From: Pseudomonas entomophila
GTDB taxonomy: Bacteria; Pseudomonadota; Gammaproteobacteria; Pseudomonadales; Pseudomonadaceae
Direction of reading: 5' to 3'
Assembly: GCF_029193575.1 (NCBI RefSeq)
Contig: NZ_JARGCS010000056.1
Location: 186,001 to 250,000, forward strand
DNA: 64,000 nucleotides
Position 1 is the first letter of the stretch. Every line of letters begins with the position of its first letter. A program made the position numbers and the translations under genes. Below, piece after piece: positions 45,406-52,973 of the stretch. Below the pieces are notes generated by a model. The model was not told the DNA's origin, did not search any database, and worked only from the letters and a program-made list of their open reading frames with translations.

Positions 45406-46338
45406 ATGTACCTGGTGTGTGGCGAGGCCCTGTTCGATGTCTTCAGCCTGGAAAGCAGCCCGCGCGCGGGCGAGCTGGGCTTTACCGCAATCGCTGGCGG
45501 CTCGCCGTTCAACGTCGCCGTCGGCCTGCGCCGGCTGGGCGTGGAGGCGGCGCTGTTCGGCGGGCTGTCCAGCGACTACCTGGGCGCGCGCCTGCGCCGG
45601 GTGCTGGAAGAGGAAGGCGTGGACTGCGGCTTCCTGGTGACCAATGAGGCGCCAACCACCCTGGCCATGGTCGGCCTCGACGCCCATGGCTCGGCGCAGT
45701 ATCAATTCCGCGGCGAGGGTTGCGCCGACCGCCAGGTACGCCTGGAGCATCTGCCCGTGCTGGATGAGCGGGTGCGTGGCCTGCACGTGGGCTCCTACAC
45801 CCTGGTAGTGAAGCCAGTGGCCGATGCCTTGATGGCACTGGTGCAACGCGAGCGCGACCGACGCCTGATCAGCCTGGACCCCAACGTGCGCCTCAACCCG
45901 CAGCCCGATGTGGCGCTGTGGCGCCGGCAGGTCGAGGGGTTCGCCGCCCATGCGCACCTGATCAAGGCCAGCGAGGAAGACCTGGCGCTGCTCTACCCGG
46001 GTCAGGACCCGGGCGAGGTGGCCCGTGGCTGGCTCAACGAGCGCTGCCGACTGGTGTTCGTCACCCATGGCGGAGAAGGTGCAAGCGTGCACTGCGCCCT
46101 GGGGTCGTGGGCGTGCCCGGCGGACACCTCGCTGCCGGTGCGCGACACCGTTGGCGCGGGGGACACCTTCCAGGCGGCGGTGCTGGCCTACCTGGCGCGC
46201 CTGGGGGCGGACAGCCCCGAGGCGCTGGCGGCGCTGACCCGGGAGGCGATCGAGGGGATGCTGGCCTATGCCATTCGCGCGGCGGCCATCACCTGTTCGC
46301 GGGTGGGGCCGCAGTTGCCGTTTGCCCGTGAGTTGTGA
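45406..46338 (+). CDS. mtlZ: Fructokinase MtlZ (PfkB family)
   Basis: A 310-aa ribokinase-fold enzyme phosphorylating fructose formed from mannitol or sorbitol. The N-terminus has FTAIAGGSPFNVAVGLRRLG (PfkB signature 1), and VRDTVGAGDTFQAAVLAYL near residue 250 is PfkB signature 2 with the catalytic Asp. The ATG at 45406 has GGAG upstream; the frame is open from 45364. It is the last operon gene; a hairpin and REP-like unit follow. Confidence 0.91.
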   Translation: MYLVCGEALFDVFSLESSPRAGELGFTAIAGGSPFNVAVGLRRLGVEAALFGGLSSDYLGARLRRVLEEEGVDCGFLVTNEAPTTLAMVGLDAHGSAQYQFRGEGCADRQVRLEHLPVLDERVRGLHVGSYTLVVKPVADALMALVQRERDRRLISLDPNVRLNPQPDVALWRRQVEGFAAHAHLIKASEEDLALLYPGQDPGEVARGWLNERCRLVFVTHGGEGASVHCALGSWACPADTSLPVRDTVGAGDTFQAAVLAYLARLGADSPEALAALTREAIEGMLAYAIRAAAITCSRVGPQLPFAREL

Positions 46339-46356
46339 GGGCGTGGCGCCGCCTGG

Positions 46357-46396
46357 CACGGGCTGCGCCCGTGTTCGCGGGGCAAGCCCGCTACAG
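46357..46396. terminator. Hairpin plus REP-like unit after mtlZ
   Basis: CACGGGC-TGC-GCCCGTG (46357-46373) is a tight stem-loop beginning 19 bp after the mtlZ stop. It continues into a single REP-like GCGGGGCAAGCCCGCTACAG unit (to 46396). It lies between convergent mtlZ and the c-di-GMP gene and may end both transcripts; no T-run is present. Confidence 0.5.
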
Positions 46397-46411
46397 GCGA
46401 CAAGGCCGCCC

Positions 46412-48526
46412 TCAGGGCCAGGGATAGGCCACCGCAAACCCGCCCGCATCGTTCGCCGTCATCGGCCGCGCCACCAGGAACCCCTGCACGTAGGCGCAGC
46501 CATTGGCACGTAGCCAATCGGCCTGAGCCTGGGTCTCCACCCCTTCGGCGATCACCGTGATGCCATAGTCCGCGCACAAGGTGATCACCCCATGGGCCAG
46601 CGCCGTGTCGGCCGCCGAATCGGGAATGCGCGCCACCAGGTGGCGGTCGAGCTTGAGGGTATCGATCGGCAAGTCGCGCAACATGCGCAGGGAGCAGTCG
46701 CCCGCACCGAAGTCGTCCAGCGCCACCCGCACCCCCAGCTCACGCAGGCGCCGCACCTGGCGTGCGGCGGCGTCGATGTCGTACATCAGCGAGGTTTCCG
46801 CCACCTCCACTTCCAGTTGCGCCGGCTGTAGGCCGTGGTCCTGAAGCACACGGCGCAGCTCATCGACCAGGTTGGGCTGGGTGAACTGCGCGCGGCTCAG
46901 GCTGATGCCCAACACCAGCTCCTCGGGGAAGCACGCATACCACGCTCGTCGCTGGGCCGCGCCCTTGTCGTAGATCCAGCTGGCCAGGCGGTGGATCAAC
47001 CGCGCCTCTTCCAGCAACGGGATGAACAGCCCGGGCGGCACGTCACCGACGCTCGGGTGCTGCCAGCGCAACAGCGCCTCGAAGCCGCGCAGGCGACCGT
47101 CGGCGAACGCCACCTGGGGCTGGTAGACCAGGGTGAAGTCCTTGTGCTCGATGGCGCTGCGCACGCTGTCTTCGAGCATCAGCCGCGAACGCGCGCGACC
47201 GTTGAGTTCCTGGTCATAGAAACGGTACTGGTGGCGCCCGGCACGCTTGGCCGCGTACATCGCCGCGTCGGCGGCACGCAGCAGGCCTTCGACGTTGGCA
47301 CCGCAATCCGGGTAGGTGGCAATGCCGATGCTCACCCCGAGGTTGACCTCCAGGCCATCGAGCTGTGGGTGGCTGGCCATGCGTTCGAGCAGGCGCTCGG
47401 CGATACGCCCGGCCAACTCCGGGTAGGCCAGGCCGTCGAACAGCGCGGTGAATTCATCGCCGCCCATGCGCGCCAGCAGTGGCTGGTTGCCCAGGCAGTC
47501 CTTGAGCTGCTCGGCGACCCAGCGCAGCACCTGGTCACCGGCTTCGTGGCCAAGCGAGTCGTTGATCCGCTTGAAGCCATCCAGGTCCATGTACATCAGG
47601 GCCTGCATGGTGTCGGAGCGCTCATTGCGCAGCAGCGCGCTTTCGGCGGCCTGGTAGAAACCACGGCGGTTGAACAGCCCGGTCAGTGGGTCGGTCACCG
47701 CCTGGTGCTCCAACTGCTGGTGCAGGCTGCGCACCACCGACATGTCCAGCACCGTCACCACCATCGCCTGTTGCTCCACCGGCAGCGGCGCGCACGACAG
47801 CGCCACCGGCACCAACTGCCCGGAGGCGGTGCGCAACTGGGCGTCGTGCACGCGGAAGATCTCCCGGCCGAGGTAGGCGCGATAGAAGTCCGAGTCGCGC
47901 CACAGGCTGGCACTGGGCAGTTGGATCAGCTCCAGTACATGGGCCCCCTTGAGGTTATCCACAGACGCTTCGAGCAGCCGCGAGATGGCCGGGTTGGCAA
48001 AGCCGATGATGCCCGCCTCGTCCACCACCAGGATGCCCTCGGCAGCGTTCTCCAGGATCGAGGCATTGAACGCCCGCGCCGATTCCAACTCGCGGGTCAG
48101 GCGCTGCAGCATGCGCCGGTTGCGCTGCTGGTCGAGCAGGGCCTGGACCTTGGGTTTGAGGATCTGCGGGTCGAAGGGCTTGAACAGGTAATCCACCGCG
48201 CCGCTGGCATAACCCTTGAGCACGGCGGCCTGGGACTGTTCGTTGGCGGTGAGGAAGATGATCGGGGTCAACCGCGTGCGCTGGCTGCCGCGCATCAGCC
48301 GGGCGACCTCGAAGCCGTCCATCTCCGGCATCTGCACATCGAGCAGAACGAGGTCCACCTCATGCTCCAGCAAAGCGCTCAGGGCTTCCATTCCGGAACT
48401 TGCCGTCAATACCTGCCAATCCTGGCGGGCCAGCAAGGCACGCATGCTGATCAGGTTTTCCGGGTAATCGTCGACGACCAGCAAAACCGAGTTGCCGTCC
48501 TGTGCGTGAGGTTGCGCTCCTTCCAT
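46412..48526 (-). CDS. Response regulator with PAS, GGDEF and EAL domains
   Basis: A 704-aa cytoplasmic c-di-GMP protein. Residues 12-130 are a receiver domain with phospho-acceptor D63 and K116. Residues ~150-270 are a PAS domain. Residues ~275-440 form GGDEF (GGDEF at 355-359, intact; no RxxD inhibitory site 5 residues before). Residues ~450-700 form EAL with EALLRW (483-488), E577, DDFG (604-607), K625 and AEGVET (660-665). The Asn metal ligand of the usual VNLS motif is replaced: the sequence reads LGISLS with Ser542. Cyclase activity is expected; phosphodiesterase activity may be weakened. No partner kinase gene is adjacent. Confidence 0.88.
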   Translation of the reverse strand: MEGAQPHAQDGNSVLLVVDDYPENLISMRALLARQDWQVLTASSGMEALSALLEHEVDLVLLDVQMPEMDGFEVARLMRGSQRTRLTPIIFLTANEQSQAAVLKGYASGAVDYLFKPFDPQILKPKVQALLDQQRNRRMLQRLTRELESARAFNASILENAAEGILVVDEAGIIGFANPAISRLLEASVDNLKGAHVLELIQLPSASLWRDSDFYRAYLGREIFRVHDAQLRTASGQLVPVALSCAPLPVEQQAMVVTVLDMSVVRSLHQQLEHQAVTDPLTGLFNRRGFYQAAESALLRNERSDTMQALMYMDLDGFKRINDSLGHEAGDQVLRWVAEQLKDCLGNQPLLARMGGDEFTALFDGLAYPELAGRIAERLLERMASHPQLDGLEVNLGVSIGIATYPDCGANVEGLLRAADAAMYAAKRAGRHQYRFYDQELNGRARSRLMLEDSVRSAIEHKDFTLVYQPQVAFADGRLRGFEALLRWQHPSVGDVPPGLFIPLLEEARLIHRLASWIYDKGAAQRRAWYACFPEELVLGISLSRAQFTQPNLVDELRRVLQDHGLQPAQLEVEVAETSLMYDIDAAARQVRRLRELGVRVALDDFGAGDCSLRMLRDLPIDTLKLDRHLVARIPDSAADTALAHGVITLCADYGITVIAEGVETQAQADWLRANGCAYVQGFLVARPMTANDAGGFAVAYPWP

Positions 48527-48766
48527 GCCGCTTCTCTTGTAAGATCGACTGCCACTTGCGATTGGATCCGATTGTTCACTCTAGACGTGGCGTTGCGAGA
48601 CGCAATGCAATCAGATCGCTATCAGCTTATAAAAATGACGATAGCCGACTAACGGTAGATCTGCCGGGTTGTGTGGTGTTTCCGCACCTACGGGCACCCC
48701 ACCGTACCGGGAACGGGCTCGCCCCGCGACAGAGGCATCGGCATCTGCACCCTTTCTTGCACCCAT
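48527..48766. other. Gap upstream of the c-di-GMP gene
   Basis: This stretch includes an AT-rich part (48600-48650) with a 6-bp inverted repeat GCTATC/GATAGC (48618-48623 and 48640-48645) and a TATAAG (minus strand) that could belong to the promoter of the minus-strand regulator gene. A partial REP-like unit is near 48712-48735. No gene is seen. Confidence 0.4.
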
Positions 48767-48796
48767 AAAAAAACCCGCATCGCTGCGGGTTTCTTT
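48767..48796 (-). terminator. Intrinsic terminator of fda
   Basis: On the minus strand CCCGCA-GCGA-TGCGGG (48774-48789) is followed by seven T residues (48773 to 48767). It lies 20 bp after the fda stop codon and is a textbook Rho-independent terminator. The T-rich side on the plus strand could also work in the other direction. Confidence 0.88.
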
Positions 48797-48808
48797 TCAA
48801 CCGTCGAA

Positions 48809-49873
48809 TCAGTTGACCTTGGCGGCCAACTCACCCTTGGCATAGCGCAGGTACATGGCATCCAGGGAGATCGGCTTGATCTTCGAGGCGTTGCCAGCGG
48901 TGCCGAAGGCTTCGTAGCGGGCGATGCAGATGTCGCGCATGGCCTCGACGGTCTTGGCGAAATACTTGCGTGGGTCGAACTCGGCCTTGTTCTGCTCCAG
49001 GAAGCGACGGATCGCGCCGGTGGAGGCCAGGCGCAGGTCGGTGTCGATGTTCACCTTGCGCACGCCGTGCTTGATGCCTTCGACGATCTCTTCGACCGGC
49101 ACGCCGTAGGTCTCTTTGATGTCGCCGCCGAACTCGTTGATGATCGCCAGCCAGTCCTGCGGCACCGACGAGGAACCGTGCATCACCAGGTGGGTGTTGG
49201 GGATGCGCTGGTGGATCGCCTTGATGCGGTCGATGGCCAGGATGTCACCGGTGGGCGGCTTGGTGAACTTGTAGGCGCCGTGGCTGGTGCCGATGGCGAT
49301 GGCCAGGGCGTCGACCTGGGTCTTCTTGACGAAGTCGGCGGCCTCTTCCGGGTCGGTCAGCATCTGGCTGTGGTCCAGGATGCCTTCGGCGCCGACGCCA
49401 TCCTCTTCACCGGCCTGGCCGGTTTCCAGGCTGCCCAGGCAACCCAGCTCGCCTTCCACCGACACACCGCAGGCGTGGGCGAACGCCACGGTCTGCTGGG
49501 TAACGCGGACGTTGTATTCGTAGTCGGACGGGGTCTTGCCGTCTTCCTTCAGCGAGCCATCCATCATCACCGAGCTGAAGCCCAGTTGGATCGAACGCTG
49601 GCACACGTCAGGGCTGGTGCCGTGGTCCTGGTGCATGCACACCGGGATATGCGGGAACTCTTCGATCGCCGCCAGGATCAGGTGACGCAGGAAAGGGGCA
49701 CCGGCATATTTGCGGGCACCAGCGGAAGCCTGGACGATGACCGGGGAGTCGGTCTTGTCGGCGGCCTCCATGATGGCGCGCATCTGCTCGAGGTTGTTGA
49801 CGTTGAAAGCCGGAACGCCGTAACCGAACTCGGCGGCGTGGTCCAGCATCTGGCGCATGCTAATGAGTGCCAT
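48809..49873 (-). CDS. fda: Fructose-1,6-bisphosphate aldolase, class II
   Basis: A 354-aa zinc enzyme that interconverts fructose-1,6-bisphosphate with DHAP and glyceraldehyde-3-phosphate. HIPVCMHQDHGTSPD (about residues 77-91) holds the catalytic/zinc-binding HQDHG, and GELGCLGSLETGQAGEEDG (about 133-150) is the metal-binding region. VMHGSSSVPQDW contains a zinc-ligand histidine. The ATG at 49873 gives the standard length and start MALISMRQMLDHAAEFGYG. In pseudomonads lacking phosphofructokinase, Fda works mainly in gluconeogenesis. Last gene before the terminator. Confidence 0.95.
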   Translation of the reverse strand: MALISMRQMLDHAAEFGYGVPAFNVNNLEQMRAIMEAADKTDSPVIVQASAGARKYAGAPFLRHLILAAIEEFPHIPVCMHQDHGTSPDVCQRSIQLGFSSVMMDGSLKEDGKTPSDYEYNVRVTQQTVAFAHACGVSVEGELGCLGSLETGQAGEEDGVGAEGILDHSQMLTDPEEAADFVKKTQVDALAIAIGTSHGAYKFTKPPTGDILAIDRIKAIHQRIPNTHLVMHGSSSVPQDWLAIINEFGGDIKETYGVPVEEIVEGIKHGVRKVNIDTDLRLASTGAIRRFLEQNKAEFDPRKYFAKTVEAMRDICIARYEAFGTAGNASKIKPISLDAMYLRYAKGELAAKVN

Positions 49874-49972
49874 TGTGTATCTCTCTCCCGACAAGCGTCG
49901 TTGTTTCGTGCAAGCCTGCCGCAGGGGCGGTTGCTGTTCAAGTAGTGTGGGCCGTGGTTGCGGCCCGGCCAG

Positions 49973-50302
49973 TCACGGTGCCTTGCAGCCCCGCCCAATC
50001 AGATCGTTGGTCGCCACCCAGTACACCAGGCCTTCGTTACCCTTGGTGTGGAAGGCCAGCACGCCATCGCTGTACAGCGCACCCGAGGCGCCCGGCTCAG
50101 GCTTGAGCCGGTAGACCTGGTCGCCGCCACCGAGGCGCACGTCGACCGCGTCCTGCTTGGCGTCGGCAAAGCGCCACAGCACTTCGGCCTGGCTGTCGCA
50201 GACCCAGCGGGTCCAGTTGTCCGTCGCGGCGGGCTTCGACGGTTGCAGCAGCGAGCAGCCCGCCAGTGTCGCCAGGGCCACGAGGGCCAGAAGCGCTTTC
50301 AT
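49973..50302 (-). CDS. MliC-like lipoprotein (putative C-type lysozyme inhibitor)
   Basis: A 109-aa lipoprotein. The signal peptide ends in a lipobox LATLAGC, so Cys16 is the lipidation site. The mature part has the MliC/PliC pattern: WVCDSQAEVLWRFAD, VDVRLGGGDQVYRLKPEPGASGALYSDGVLAFHTKGNEGLVYW and a final Cys (about 106) that can pair with the WVC Cys. Such proteins inhibit C-type lysozyme in the envelope. It lies between pgk and fda. Confidence 0.75.
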   Translation of the reverse strand: MKALLALVALATLAGCSLLQPSKPAATDNWTRWVCDSQAEVLWRFADAKQDAVDVRLGGGDQVYRLKPEPGASGALYSDGVLAFHTKGNEGLVYWVATNDLIGRGCKAP

Positions 50303-50353
50303 TGAATATCCCCTAGATGACCACGAATCGCTCGCCAGGTTGCCTTGAACCGA

Positions 50354-50572
50354 TCAAGGGCAGCCCGGCGCCTTGCGCTGGTGCTCGTCGTCGTACTTTT
50401 CCAGGCCGTCCGGGCCCAGGCGCTTGCTGATCACCGGCACCGTTTCCGCCTGCCACTGGGACTGGTAGCAGCCGCCCTGGGGCGTCTGCGGCGGCTCGGC
50501 ATCGGGGGCGCCGCCGCTGGAGCAGGCGCCCAGCAGCACGGCCACGATCATCACAGGCAATTGCTTGACCAT
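50354..50572 (-). CDS. Short lipoprotein of unknown function
   Basis: A 72-aa protein with signal peptide and lipobox VLLGAC (Cys17), then a Ser/Gly/Pro-rich linker and CYQSQWQAETVPVISKRLGPDGLEKYDDEHQRKAPGCP with two cysteines that may form a disulfide. It is encoded 32 bp downstream of pgk on the same strand and 51 bp before the MliC-like gene. The DEHQRKAPGC C-terminus is likely exposed in the periplasm. Confidence 0.7.
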   Translation of the reverse strand: MVKQLPVMIVAVLLGACSSGGAPDAEPPQTPQGGCYQSQWQAETVPVISKRLGPDGLEKYDDEHQRKAPGCP

Positions 50573-50604
50573 CCGGTCGCTCCCTTTGCCAGGCGCCTGA
50601 ACAA

Positions 50605-51768
50605 TCAGGCCTTGGCCCGCTCTTCCAGAATCGCCACCGCTGGCAGCACCTTGCCCTCGACGAACTCGAGGAAGGCGCCGCCACCGGTAGAAATGTAGGA
50701 GATATCGTCGCCAACGCCATACTTGTCGATGGCCGCCAGGGTGTCACCGCCACCGGCGATGGAGAACGCGGCGCTGTCGGCGATGGCCTTGGCCAGCACC
50801 TGGGTACCGTTGCCGAACTGGTCGAACTCGAACACGCCGACCGGGCCGTTCCACAGGATGGTCTTCGACGATTTCAGCAGTTCGGCGAAGTTGGCCGCAG
50901 TCTGCGGGCCGATGTCCAGGATCATGTCGTCGGCCGCCACGTCGGCGATGGCCTTGACGGTGGCCTCGGCGCTCTCGGCGAACTCCTTGGCGACCACCAC
51001 ATCCACCGGCAGCGGCACGCTGACCTTGGCGGCGATGGCCTTGGCGGTCTCGAGCAGGTCAGGCTCGTACAACGACTTGCCGACCGGGTGACCGGCGGCG
51101 GCGAGGAAGGTGTTGGCGATGCCGCCACCGACGATCAGCTGGTCGCACACCGCGCTCAGGCTGTTCAGCACGTCCAGTTTGGTGGACACCTTGGAGCCGG
51201 CGACGATGGCCGCCATCGGCTTGGCCGGGGCCTTCAGGGCCTTGCCCAGCGCATCCAGCTCGGCGGCCAGCAGCGGGCCGGCCGCGGCGACCTTGGCGAA
51301 CTTGGCCACACCGTGGGTGGAACCCTCGGCGCGGTGCGCGGTGCCGAAGGCGTCCATGACGAACACGTCGCACAGGGCGGCGTATTTCTGCGCCAGCTCG
51401 TCGGCGTTCTTCTTCTCACCCTTGTTGAAGCGCACGTTCTCGAACAGCACCACCTCACCGGCCTTGACCTCGACGCCGTCCAGGTAGTCGGCGACCAGCG
51501 GCACTTCGCGGCCCAGGGCCTTGCTCAGGTAGTCGGCGACCGGCTTGAGGCTGTTCTCGGCGGAGAACTCGCCTTCGGTCGGGCGGCCCAGGTGCGAGCA
51601 GACCATCAGCGCCGCGCCCTTTTCCAGGGCCAGCTTGATGGTCGGCAGCGCTGCCAGGATACGCGCATCGCTGGCTACCACACCGTCCTTCACGGGGACG
51701 TTGAGGTCTTCGCGGATCAGTACGCGCTTACCTTGCAGGTCGAGGTCGGTCATCTTCAACACGGTCAT
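50605..51768 (-). CDS. pgk: Phosphoglycerate kinase
   Basis: A 387-aa glycolytic/gluconeogenic kinase making ATP from 1,3-bisphosphoglycerate. RVLIREDLNVPVKDG (about residues 15-30) is the N-terminal substrate signature. VCSHLGRPTEG (about 56) and MDAFGTAHRAEGST (about 140) bind 3-PGA, and GGGDTLAAIDKYGV (about 335-350) is the nucleotide/catalytic loop. It starts 12 bp after epd and is co-transcribed with it. Confidence 0.96.
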   Translation of the reverse strand: MTVLKMTDLDLQGKRVLIREDLNVPVKDGVVASDARILAALPTIKLALEKGAALMVCSHLGRPTEGEFSAENSLKPVADYLSKALGREVPLVADYLDGVEVKAGEVVLFENVRFNKGEKKNADELAQKYAALCDVFVMDAFGTAHRAEGSTHGVAKFAKVAAAGPLLAAELDALGKALKAPAKPMAAIVAGSKVSTKLDVLNSLSAVCDQLIVGGGIANTFLAAAGHPVGKSLYEPDLLETAKAIAAKVSVPLPVDVVVAKEFAESAEATVKAIADVAADDMILDIGPQTAANFAELLKSSKTILWNGPVGVFEFDQFGNGTQVLAKAIADSAAFSIAGGGDTLAAIDKYGVGDDISYISTGGGAFLEFVEGKVLPAVAILEERAKA

Positions 51769-51780
51769 GAATGCAGTCCT

Positions 51781-52839
51781 TCAGGGCTGTTTGCTGCGGG
51801 TTTGGTGGACGACGTGCAGGTAGTGTTCGGCAACGTCGAGCATACGGTTGGCGAACCCCCATTCGTTGTCGAACCAGGCCAGCAGGTTCACCAGGCGTGG
51901 GCCTGAGACGCGGGTCTGGCTGGCATCGACGATGGCCGAATGCGGGTCATGGTTGAAATCACAGCTGGCGTGGGGCAGCTCGGTGTAGGCCAGCAGCCCC
52001 TTCAGCGGGCCGTCCAGCGCGGCCTCGCGCAGCACCCGGTTGACCTCGGCCGCGCTGGTGTCGCGGGCGGTCTGCAGGGTGATGTCCAGGCACGACACAT
52101 TGACGGTCGGCACGCGTACCGCTTTGGCCTGGATTCGCCCGGCAAGTTCCGGAAGCAGGCGCTCGATGCCGCGGGCAAGGCCGGTGGACACCGGGATCAC
52201 CGACTGGAACGCCGAGCGCGTGCGGCGCAAGTCTTCGTGGTGGTAGGCGTCGATCACCGGCTGGTCGTTCATCGCCGAGTGGATGGTGGTGATCTGCACG
52301 TATTCGATGCCGAACGCCTGGTCCAGCACGCGCAGCAGCGGCACGCCGCAGTTGGTGGTGCAGGAGGCATTGGACACCAGCAACTCGTGGCCGCTCAGGC
52401 AGCTTTGGTTGATGCCGTAGACCACCGTGGCATCGACGTCCGCCTCGCTGGCCATCGGCTGCGAGAACAGCACCCGTGGCGCGCCGGCGTCGAGGAAGCG
52501 CTGGCCTTCGGCACGGGTGTTGTAGGCACCGGAGCATTCCAGCACCAGGTCGATGTCCAGGGCGGCCCAGTCGATGCCTTCCGGGGTGGCCTGGCGCAGC
52601 ACTTTCACGCAGTCGCCATTGATGTGCAGGCAGTCGCCGTCGACCCTCACCTCGCCGGGGAAGCGCCCGTGGGTGGAATCGAAGCGGGTCAGGTATTCCA
52701 GGCTGGCCTGGTCGGCCAGGTCGTTCAGCGCGACGATCTCGAAACCGGCCTTCGCCCCTCGCTCGAACAGTGCGCGCAGGACACAGCGGCCGATGCGGCC
52801 GTAACCGTTGAGTGCAACTTTGTAGGGACGCTGGGACAT
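51781..52839 (-). CDS. epd: Erythrose-4-phosphate dehydrogenase
   Basis: A 352-aa enzyme of the GAPDH superfamily. Epd oxidises erythrose-4-phosphate to 4-phosphoerythronate for pyridoxal phosphate synthesis. VALNGYGRIGRCVLRALFERG is the NAD+-binding start, and SNASCTTNCGVPLL (about residue 155) holds the catalytic Cys. Its place between tkt and pgk, as in E. coli and other Gammaproteobacteria, favours Epd over GapA. The two functions cannot be separated with certainty by motif alone. Confidence 0.88.
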   Translation of the reverse strand: MSQRPYKVALNGYGRIGRCVLRALFERGAKAGFEIVALNDLADQASLEYLTRFDSTHGRFPGEVRVDGDCLHINGDCVKVLRQATPEGIDWAALDIDLVLECSGAYNTRAEGQRFLDAGAPRVLFSQPMASEADVDATVVYGINQSCLSGHELLVSNASCTTNCGVPLLRVLDQAFGIEYVQITTIHSAMNDQPVIDAYHHEDLRRTRSAFQSVIPVSTGLARGIERLLPELAGRIQAKAVRVPTVNVSCLDITLQTARDTSAAEVNRVLREAALDGPLKGLLAYTELPHASCDFNHDPHSAIVDASQTRVSGPRLVNLLAWFDNEWGFANRMLDVAEHYLHVVHQTRSKQP

Positions 52840-52872
52840 TCGGGACTCACGTGGCTAGTGCGTTGAACGGCC

Positions 52873-52939
52873 ATCGCGGGACAAGCCCGCTCCTACAGGG
52901 CACTGCACATGCCCTGTAGGAGCGGGTTTGTCCCGCGAT
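52873..52939. repeat. REP doublet between epd and tkt
   Basis: Facing 30-bp units (52873-52902 and 52910-52939) are reverse complements with one mismatch and a 7-nt gap, giving a very stable stem. It sits after the tkt stop on the same strand and may separate tkt from epd mRNA levels. Confidence 0.82.
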
Positions 52940-52973
52940 CGACGGGGGCATCACTGCCCCCAGGCTTGGAGCA

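Noticed and set aside
48618..48645. GCTATC/GATAGC dyad upstream of the c-di-GMP gene as an operator
   Set aside because: Six-base arms 16 nt apart are not distinctive enough, and no promoter could be placed reliably next to them.
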